Part shown: piece by piece, positions 58,729-64,000 of the stretch
How the letters are laid out: the number at the start of each line of letters is the position of its first letter
Numbering within the stretch: position 1 is the stretch's first letter
DNA from: Micromonospora sp. WMMD882
GTDB lineage: Bacteria; Actinomycetota; Actinomycetes; Mycobacteriales; Micromonosporaceae
Length of the DNA stretch: 64,000 bases
Direction of reading: 5' to 3'
Assembly (NCBI RefSeq): GCF_027497255.1
Contig: NZ_CP114903.1
Span: forward strand, 930,001-994,000
Made by a program: the position numbers and the translations under genes
Notes under the pieces: generated by a model
The model's input: the letters and a program-made list of their open reading frames with translations, nothing else
What the model was told of the DNA's origin: nothing
The model's database searches: none

Positions 58729-59621
58729 CGCGGGTGCTGCTCTTCGGAGCGTCCGGTTTCATCGGCGGGCACGTGCGGGACGCGCTGACCGCCGACCCTC
58801 GGGTCACCGAGGTGCTCTGCCCGGGACGGACCACCCACGATCTGGTCGCCGGCGAGCCGACCGGTCTCGCGGACCTGCTGCGCCGGACCGCTCCGGACGC
58901 CGTGGTCTGCTGCGTGGGGGCGCTCACCGGCGCCCCGACCCAACTGGTCACGGCGAACACCCTGGTCGCGGCGAAGCTGCTGGAGGCGGTGGGCGCGGCG
59001 GCGCCGCAGGCCCGGCTGGTCCGGCTCGGCTCGGCCGGCGAGTACGGCGTGGTGCCGGACGGCGTCTCGGTCACCGAGACGGACCCGACGCGACCGGTGA
59101 GCGCGTACGGCGTCAGCCACCTGGCCGGGACCCGGCTGTTCCAGCTCGCCGGTGAGTCCGGGCAGGTCGACGCCGTGTCGGTGCGGGTGTTCAACCCGAT
59201 CGGGCCGGGCATGTCGGAGGAGAACCTGCTCGGTCGGGCGGCGGCCCGGATCCGGGCCGCCCTGGCCGAGGACGCTGCGGCGATCACCCTGGGACCGCTG
59301 TCGGCGTACCGGGACTTCGTGGACGTCCGGGACCTCGCGGCGCTCGTCGTCGCGGTGGTGCTCGCGCCCGCGCTGCGGCACCGGGTCTTCAACGCCGGCA
59401 GCGGCCGGGCGGTCACCGCCCGGGAGGCGGTCGGGCTGCTCGCCGGGACCGCCGGTTACCGTGGCCGGATCCACGAGGCCGGGGTCGGCCCGCAGCGCTC
59501 CACAGCGGTCGGGTGGATCCGGGCCGACGTCGGCCGGGCCGGTCAGGAGCTCGGCTGGACGCCGCTGCGTGACCTGGCCACCTCGATCAAGGACATCTGG
59601 GCCGCCGGGGAGGCACGGTGA
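58725..59621 (+). CDS. NAD-dependent epimerase/dehydratase family protein with altered active-site motif
   Basis: 298 residues from the GTG at 58725. The Rossmann loop [10 protein letters not shown] is intact near residue 7, the [11 protein letters not shown] helix fits extended SDRs, and [13 protein letters not shown] (near 205) fits the family. The catalytic motif reads YGVSH near residue 127, so the usual Lys of YxxxK is His (codon CAC). Lys normally lowers the Tyr pKa and binds the nicotinamide ribose, so activity may be changed or weak. The gene lies among nucleotide-sugar genes and is coupled to the GH114 gene by GTGA. Substrate unknown. Confidence 0.85.
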   Translation: MTRVLLFGASGFIGGHVRDALTADPRVTEVLCPGRTTHDLVAGEPTGLADLLRRTAPDAVVCCVGALTGAPTQLVTANTLVAAKLLEAVGAAAPQARLVRLGSAGEYGVVPDGVSVTETDPTRPVSAYGVSHLAGTRLFQLAGESGQVDAVSVRVFNPIGPGMSEENLLGRAAARIRAALAEDAAAITLGPLSAYRDFVDVRDLAALVVAVVLAPALRHRVFNAGSGRAVTAREAVGLLAGTAGYRGRIHEAGVGPQRSTAVGWIRADVGRAGQELGWTPLRDLATSIKDIWAAGEAR

Positions 59622-60727
59622 GCCACTGGGGCTGGCGACGGTGGCTGCTGGCCTCCCTCGCCGGGGTGACCGTGCTGACGGTGACGGCGGTGGGCGTGGT
59701 CGTCCTGCGCCACCCGGACCCGGTGACCCCGTCGACGTCGTCGGCGGACCGCGCCGCCCCGCCCGCCGGGCCGGTCACCGGCGCCGGTTCGGCCGGCCCC
59801 GGCGCCGGTCCCTCCGGCGACGCGTCCGCTCCGGGGGCCACCGCCGGCCTCGGGGCGCGGCCGACCGGCCCGGCCGCCACCGCACCCGGCCGCCGCGCCG
59901 GCCCGCCGCGCCCCGGCACGATCACCGACTGGGCGTACCAGCTCCAGGGCTACCCCGACGGCCGGCTCGACGCGCTGTCCCGGGGCCGGTACCAGCTCGC
60001 GGTGGTCGACCTGGCCCGGGACGCGCACACCGACTGGTTCACCCGGGCCGAGATCGAGACCGTGCGCCGGGGCGGCAAGCGGGTCCTGGCGTACTTCGAG
60101 ATCGGCAGCATCGAGGACTTCCGCCCGGAGTACCCGCTGCTGCGTCGGGACGCCCCGGACCTGCTGGCCAACGAGTGGCCGGACTGGCCGGGCGAGTACT
60201 TCGTGCGCTACTGGGACCCCCGGTGGTGGGACCGGGTGGTGCGGCCCCGGGTGGACCAGGCGCTGCGGGCCGGCTTCGACGGGGCCTACCTGGACACGCC
60301 CCTGGCGTACGAGGAGATCTCCCTGTCCGCCGCCGGCGGTCGCGACCGGGCCCGGCTCGCCGCCGAGATGTCCGCCCTGGTCGGCCGGATCAGCGGGTAC
60401 GCCAAGGCCCGCCGACCCGGCTTCCTGGTCGTCCCGCAGAACTCACCCGAGCTGCGCGCCCAGCCCGGCTACCCGGCCGCCATCGACGGCATCGCGATGG
60501 AGGAGCTGTTCTATCTCGCGACGGACCAGCCGTGCGCCCGGGACTGGTGCGCGGAGAACCTCGCGCACACCCGGGCGCTGCGCGACGCGGGCAAGTTCGT
60601 GCTCGCCGTCGACTACGCGCAGCGGGCCGACCACGTGCGGACGGCCTGTGGCCGCTACCGCACGGAGCGGTTCGCCGGGACGGTCACCGTCCGGGAGCTC
60701 GACCGGCTCACCGCGCCCTGCGACTGA
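59618..60727 (+). CDS. Membrane-anchored GH114-type endo-alpha-1,4-polygalactosaminidase
   Basis: 369 residues from the GTG at 59618. A single N-terminal hydrophobic helix (WLLASLAGVTVLTVTAVGV) is an anchor or uncleaved signal, followed by a Pro/Gly/Ala linker to about residue 98. The TIM-barrel GH114 domain follows: WAYQLQGY, LAYFEIGSIEDFRPEY, YWDPRWWDRVV, GFDGAYLDTPLAYE with the catalytic Asp, and VPQNSPEL. Relatives include fungal Ega3 and the hydrolase region of bacterial PelA, which cut GalN-containing polymers. It probably trims or releases the exopolysaccharide at the cell surface. Confidence 0.88.
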   Translation: MSHWGWRRWLLASLAGVTVLTVTAVGVVVLRHPDPVTPSTSSADRAAPPAGPVTGAGSAGPGAGPSGDASAPGATAGLGARPTGPAATAPGRRAGPPRPGTITDWAYQLQGYPDGRLDALSRGRYQLAVVDLARDAHTDWFTRAEIETVRRGGKRVLAYFEIGSIEDFRPEYPLLRRDAPDLLANEWPDWPGEYFVRYWDPRWWDRVVRPRVDQALRAGFDGAYLDTPLAYEEISLSAAGGRDRARLAAEMSALVGRISGYAKARRPGFLVVPQNSPELRAQPGYPAAIDGIAMEELFYLATDQPCARDWCAENLAHTRALRDAGKFVLAVDYAQRADHVRTACGRYRTERFAGTVTVRELDRLTAPCD

Positions 60728-60818
60728 GTCACCCCGCCACGGCCGTCGGTTCCGCCAAGGGCGGCGGGACCCGCGCCGCGTGCGATCCGTTCACTGGATT
60801 GAAGAAAGGACACCCACC

Positions 60819-62162
60819 ATGGGTACGAAGATCGGGGTCGTCGGCCTGGGCTACGTGGGTCTCACACTCACCGCCGCCCTCGCCGACAAGGGTTTCACGG
60901 TGTACGGCGCGGACGTGTCGCCGACGGTGCTGGCGTCGCTGTCCCGGGGGCGGCCGCACATCTTCGAGCCGGGCGTCGAGGAGATCTTCGCCGCCGGTGT
61001 GGGCCGTACCATCCACGTGGCCGCCGAGCTGCCGCGCGACACCGTCGACGTGGCGGTGATCAGCGTGTCCACGCCGGTCGACGACGTCACGCACCGGCCG
61101 AACCTGGCGAACCTGGCCGCCGCCGCCCGCGCGGTCGCCGCGAGCTGCCGTCCGGACACGCTGGTCGTGGTCCGCAGCACCGTGCCGGTCGGCGCGAGCC
61201 GTGACGTGGTGCTGCCGGAGCTGCGCGCCGCCTGGGGGGAGCGGGTCCGGCTGGTGATGGCCCCGGAGCGCACCATCCAGGGCCAGGCGCTGCGTGAGCT
61301 GGTCGAGCTGCCGCAGGTGGTCGGTGGCCTGGACGAGGCGAGCCTCGCCGCCGGCGTGGAGTTCTTCCAGGGGTTGGCGCAGAGCATCGTGCCGGTGTCC
61401 GGCCTGGAGGCCGCCGAGCTGGTCAAGCTCTCCAACAACTGCCACACCGATCTGATCTACGCGTTCGGCAACGAGGTCGCGTTGATCGCCGAGCGGCACG
61501 GCCTGGACCCGCTGGAGGTGATCCGGGCGGCGAACGTCGACTACCCCCGCCCGGACCTCGCCAAGCCCGGGTACGTCGGCGGCGGCTGCCTCTCGAAGGA
61601 CCCGTACATCATGATCGACAGTGCGGGCGAGCGTCGGCCGTTCCTGGTCGGCAAGGCCCGTCAGCTCAACGAGTTCCTGCCGATCCACGTCGGGGAGACC
61701 GTGGTCCGGATGCTGGTCGAGGCGCGGGGACGCAGCCACGGCGCGCGGCTGGCGGTGCTCGGTTGGGCGTACAAGGGCTGGCCGGCCACCGACGACATGC
61801 GCGGCACCCCGATCGCCACGATGATCCGGGTCTTCGCCGCCGCCGGCGTGACCGTGCTCGGTCACGACCCGATGGTCACCGACGACGTGATCCGGCAGTA
61901 CGGGGGCGAGCCGGTCAGCCTGGACAAGGCGTTCACCGAGGCGGACGCCGTCCTGATCATCAACGACCACCCGGACTACCGGGCGATCCGGGTCCCGGAG
62001 GCGTTCGGCGCGGCCCGGCCGGCGTTCGTCTACGACTCGTGGCGGGTGCTCGACGGCGACGCGGTCAGCGCCGCCGGCGTCCGCTACGCCGGCCTGGGCT
62101 ACCTGCCGCCCGCCCCGACCGCCGTGGCGGCCGGCGAGACCCCGGAGGTGGTGTCGGCATGA
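60819..62162 (+). CDS. UDP-sugar 6-dehydrogenase (UDP-Glc/UDP-ManNAc dehydrogenase family)
   Basis: 447 residues; ATG at 60819 with GAAAGGA 8 nt upstream, after a 91-bp gap that may hold an internal promoter. KIGVVGLGYVGL is the NAD-binding loop, VVVRSTVPVGAS and APERTIQGQALREL are family motifs, ELVKLSNNCHTDLIYAF is the central helix, and GYVGGGCLSKDPY (near 255) carries the catalytic Cys. The ERTIQGQAL pattern is closer to the N-acetyl-mannosaminuronate/galactosaminuronate branch (WecC-like) than to plain UDP-glucose dehydrogenase. It makes a uronic acid donor, implying an acidic sugar in the polymer or in a second glycan. The ATG of the next gene overlaps its stop. Confidence 0.9.
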   Translation: MGTKIGVVGLGYVGLTLTAALADKGFTVYGADVSPTVLASLSRGRPHIFEPGVEEIFAAGVGRTIHVAAELPRDTVDVAVISVSTPVDDVTHRPNLANLAAAARAVAASCRPDTLVVVRSTVPVGASRDVVLPELRAAWGERVRLVMAPERTIQGQALRELVELPQVVGGLDEASLAAGVEFFQGLAQSIVPVSGLEAAELVKLSNNCHTDLIYAFGNEVALIAERHGLDPLEVIRAANVDYPRPDLAKPGYVGGGCLSKDPYIMIDSAGERRPFLVGKARQLNEFLPIHVGETVVRMLVEARGRSHGARLAVLGWAYKGWPATDDMRGTPIATMIRVFAAAGVTVLGHDPMVTDDVIRQYGGEPVSLDKAFTEADAVLIINDHPDYRAIRVPEAFGAARPAFVYDSWRVLDGDAVSAAGVRYAGLGYLPPAPTAVAAGETPEVVSA

Positions 62163-63127
62163 GGGCGCTGCTGCTCGGCGGGGCCGGCTTCATCGGCCTG
62201 CACCTCGCCCGCCGCCTGGTCGCCGACGGGCACCAGGTGACGATCGTGGACGACTTCTCGCGCGGCCGGGACGACGCCGACCTCGACCGGCTCCGCGCCG
62301 ACCCGGCGGTGGAGGTGATCTCCGGTGACCTGACCGCACCGACCGTCTGGGCGGCCCTGCCGTCCGGCTGGGACCAGATCTACCTGCTCGCCGCCGTGGT
62401 CGGGGTCCGCAACGTGGAGCAGGACCCGGCCCGGGTGGTCCGGATCAACACCCTGGTCGCCCTGCGGCTGCTCGACTGGGTGGCGCCCGGCGAACGGGTC
62501 TTCTTCGCCTCCACCAGCGAGGTCTACGCCGGGGGAGTGACCGCCGGGGTGGTGCCGGTGCCGACCCCGGAGACCGTGCCGACCATGATCTCCGACATCA
62601 CCGCGCCCCGGTTCGCGTACGCGGCCAGCAAACTGCTCGGCGAGGCGGCGTTCCTGCACACCGCCCGCGCCGGGGGCTTCGAGACCGTGGTCGGCCGGTT
62701 CCACAACGTGTACGGGCCACGGATGGGCCTCGACCACGTCGTCCCGGAGATGTCGCTGCGCGCCCTGCGCGGCGCCGACCCGTTCCCCGTCCCCGGGGCC
62801 GACCAGTACCGGGCGTTCTGCCACGTGGACGACGCCGTCGAGGCGATGCTGCGACTGATGGCCGCCCCGGGCGCCACCGGTCAGATCGTGCACATCGGCA
62901 ACGACCGCGAGGAGACCAACATCGGTGACCTGGCCAAGCTGGTGCTGCGGGTGGCCGGGGTGAGCGCGGAGATCGCGCCGGAGCCGGCGCCGTCCGGTTC
63001 GGTCGGTCGCCGCTGCCCCGACCTGTCCCGGTTGCGGGAGCTGACCGGCTACGAGCCGACGGTCAGCCTGGAGGAGGGGGTACGGACCACCTTCGCCTGG
63101 TACCGGGAGCACGTGTGGACGCGGTGA
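62159..63127 (+). CDS. NAD-dependent nucleotide-sugar epimerase
   Basis: 322 residues from the ATG at 62159 overlapping the dehydrogenase stop. The extended-SDR features are all intact: GGAGFIGLHL at residue 7, ASTSEVYAGG (near 118), the catalytic YAASK near 158, and RFHNVYGPRMG. The set resembles UDP-glucose/UDP-GlcNAc 4-epimerases and UDP-uronate epimerases. Next to a UDP-sugar dehydrogenase it could convert the uronic-acid donor to its C4 epimer, or make UDP-GalNAc, the substrate of Pel/GAG-type synthases (Uge3 in fungi). It is coupled to the last gene. Confidence 0.88.
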   Translation: MRALLLGGAGFIGLHLARRLVADGHQVTIVDDFSRGRDDADLDRLRADPAVEVISGDLTAPTVWAALPSGWDQIYLLAAVVGVRNVEQDPARVVRINTLVALRLLDWVAPGERVFFASTSEVYAGGVTAGVVPVPTPETVPTMISDITAPRFAYAASKLLGEAAFLHTARAGGFETVVGRFHNVYGPRMGLDHVVPEMSLRALRGADPFPVPGADQYRAFCHVDDAVEAMLRLMAAPGATGQIVHIGNDREETNIGDLAKLVLRVAGVSAEIAPEPAPSGSVGRRCPDLSRLRELTGYEPTVSLEEGVRTTFAWYREHVWTR

Positions 63128-63816
63128 GCCGTCGCCCGATCTGCTTCTACTACGGCGACGGGCGGCTCGACGACCTCACCGGGTACCTGCGGGTGGTCCT
63201 GCAACCGGACTTCTACCCGCCCGCCGAGCTGCGGTACCTAGCCGACCAGGGCGTGCAGACCCTCGGTTACCTGTCGTTGTCGGAGGACACCGGCCCGCCG
63301 GCGCCCTGGCAGCGTCAGGAGCGCAACCCGGACTGGGGCGGCGCGTTCGTCCAGGTGGGACACCCGCTGTGGGTGGCGCACGTGGTCGCGGCGGCCAAGG
63401 CGGCGATCGCCCGCGGCTTCGCCGGGCTCTTCCTGGACACGCTGAACGTGGAGCTGACCTACCCCGAGGACCTGCCGCACCTGCTGACCCTGGTCGGCGC
63501 GGTACGGGAGGAGGCGCAACCGGCGTACCTGCTGGCCAACCGGGGCTTCGGTCTGCTGCCCCGGCTGGCCGAGCTGGTCGACGGCATCGTCTTCGAGTCG
63601 TTCACGGCGCGGTGGACGGAGGAGGGCTACGCCCCCTGGCCGGCGGACGCGTTGGAGTTCAACGCCCAGATCGCCGAGCAACTGCTGCACCTGGAGCTGG
63701 ACCTGTACAGCCTGGACTATGCCGACAGCCCGGGGCTGACCGACTTCGCGGCGCGTCGGGCCCGTCAGTTCGGGCTCCAGTCCTTCGTCAGCGACCGCGC
63801 CCTGTCGCGTACCTGA
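63124..63816 (+). CDS. GH114-like TIM-barrel protein without signal peptide
   Basis: 230 residues from the GTG at 63124, which overlaps the upstream stop as elsewhere in the operon; a GTG at 63115 is possible. Motifs parallel those of the membrane-anchored GH114 gene in the same operon: ICFYYGDG, TLGYLSLSED, GFAGLFLDTLNVEL with the equivalent Asp, LANRGFGLLP and VDGIVFESFTARW. There is no signal peptide or anchor, so it should be cytosolic unless exported by another route. It may be a proof-reading hydrolase, a non-catalytic partner of the synthase, or act on lipid-linked intermediates. Family assignment is by shared motif order. Confidence 0.7.
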   Translation: MSRRPICFYYGDGRLDDLTGYLRVVLQPDFYPPAELRYLADQGVQTLGYLSLSEDTGPPAPWQRQERNPDWGGAFVQVGHPLWVAHVVAAAKAAIARGFAGLFLDTLNVELTYPEDLPHLLTLVGAVREEAQPAYLLANRGFGLLPRLAELVDGIVFESFTARWTEEGYAPWPADALEFNAQIAEQLLHLELDLYSLDYADSPGLTDFAARRARQFGLQSFVSDRALSRT

Positions 63817-63857
63817 CCGGCTGCGCCGCCCGCCGGGGCGGGCCGGGACGTGCGGGG

Positions 63858-63889
63858 CGACCCGCCGACCGGTCCGCCCCGGCGGGTCG
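63858..63889. terminator. Hairpin terminator of the exopolysaccharide operon
   Basis: Perfect 9-nt arms CGACCCGCC (63858-63866) and GGCGGGTCG (63881-63889) around a 14-nt loop, 41 bp after the last stop codon. Confidence 0.65.
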
Positions 63890-63931
63890 TGGCGGACCTC
63901 CGGTCGGCTCGCGGTCGCCGGCCGGAGGCGA

Positions 63932-63960
63932 TTGACAGCGGCTCCCGGCGCGGATTCGAT
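63932..63960 (+). promoter_or_regulatory. Candidate promoter for a gene beyond the right edge
   Basis: A consensus TTGACA (63932-63937), a 17-nt spacer and TTCGAT (63955-63960). The A/T-richer end of the window that follows supports a promoter region, but the gene itself lies outside. Confidence 0.4.
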
Positions 63961-64000
63961 TGTCATATCGACGTCCGCAGATCTTAAGGGGATCCTCCGT

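Noticed and set aside
60728..60818. Operon break before the UDP-sugar dehydrogenase
   Set aside because: The 91-bp gap has no clear terminator or promoter; same strand and same function favour one transcription unit.

Overview
The window is very GC-rich, with GTG starts, stop/start overlaps of the GTGA or ATGA type, long modular megasynthase genes and TTA codons confined to regulatory or secondary-metabolism genes. This points to a filamentous actinomycete, most likely of the Micromonosporaceae (inferred from gene style only). No rRNA, tRNA, CRISPR array, insertion sequence or phage gene was seen.

Region 1 (1-7.9 kb) is regulatory. Two SARP/AfsR-type activators lie on the minus strand, the first running off the left edge. 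They are followed by a small helical protein, an orphan LuxR-type regulator without a phospho-acceptor Asp, and a convergent P47/TULIP-like protein whose N-terminus looks cut off. The LuxR and P47 genes share a perfect palindrome that holds both stop codons.

Region 2 (7.9-14.5 kb) is a catabolic operon: APH-fold kinase, SDR, aldo/keto reductase, FAH-family hydrolase and LutABC. It fits the non-phosphorylated L-fucose/L-rhamnose route, whose hydrolase step gives pyruvate plus L-lactate, with LutABC then oxidising the lactate. The dehydratase and lactonase are not in the window. Region 3 (14.7-17.7 kb) holds two convergent secreted plant-cell-wall proteins: a CBM2-Cip1-like protein and a PL1 pectate lyase with a clear promoter and a LacI-type operator.

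Region 4 (18.8-45.7 kb) is a non-ribosomal peptide cluster that I do not recognise. It contains an MmyB-like XRE regulator, MbtH, NRPS1 (C-A-T-C-A-T-E), NRPS2 (C-A-T-E-C-A-T), a carbamoyltransferase, NRPS3 (T-C-A-T), a P450, an MFS exporter and a stand-alone condensation domain. Specificity codes read by eye give: a Thr-like residue, D-Thr, D-Phe, Ser, then an aliphatic residue. There is no thioesterase, so the free-standing C protein is the best candidate for release. NRPS1 carries a 381-bp perfect internal repeat with foreign-looking codon usage.

Region 5 (45.7-51.8 kb) holds a single-chain, eukaryote-like acyl-CoA carboxylase and a tiny secreted ricin-type lectin. Region 6 (52.4-63.8 kb) is a tightly coupled exopolysaccharide operon: an Agd3-like CE18 deacetylase, a PelF-type glycosyltransferase, a multi-TM protein, a nucleotidyltransferase, two NAD-dependent epimerases, a UDP-sugar dehydrogenase and two GH114-type proteins. 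It looks like an actinobacterial counterpart of the Pel / fungal galactosaminogalactan systems and is the most interesting locus here, together with the peptide cluster.
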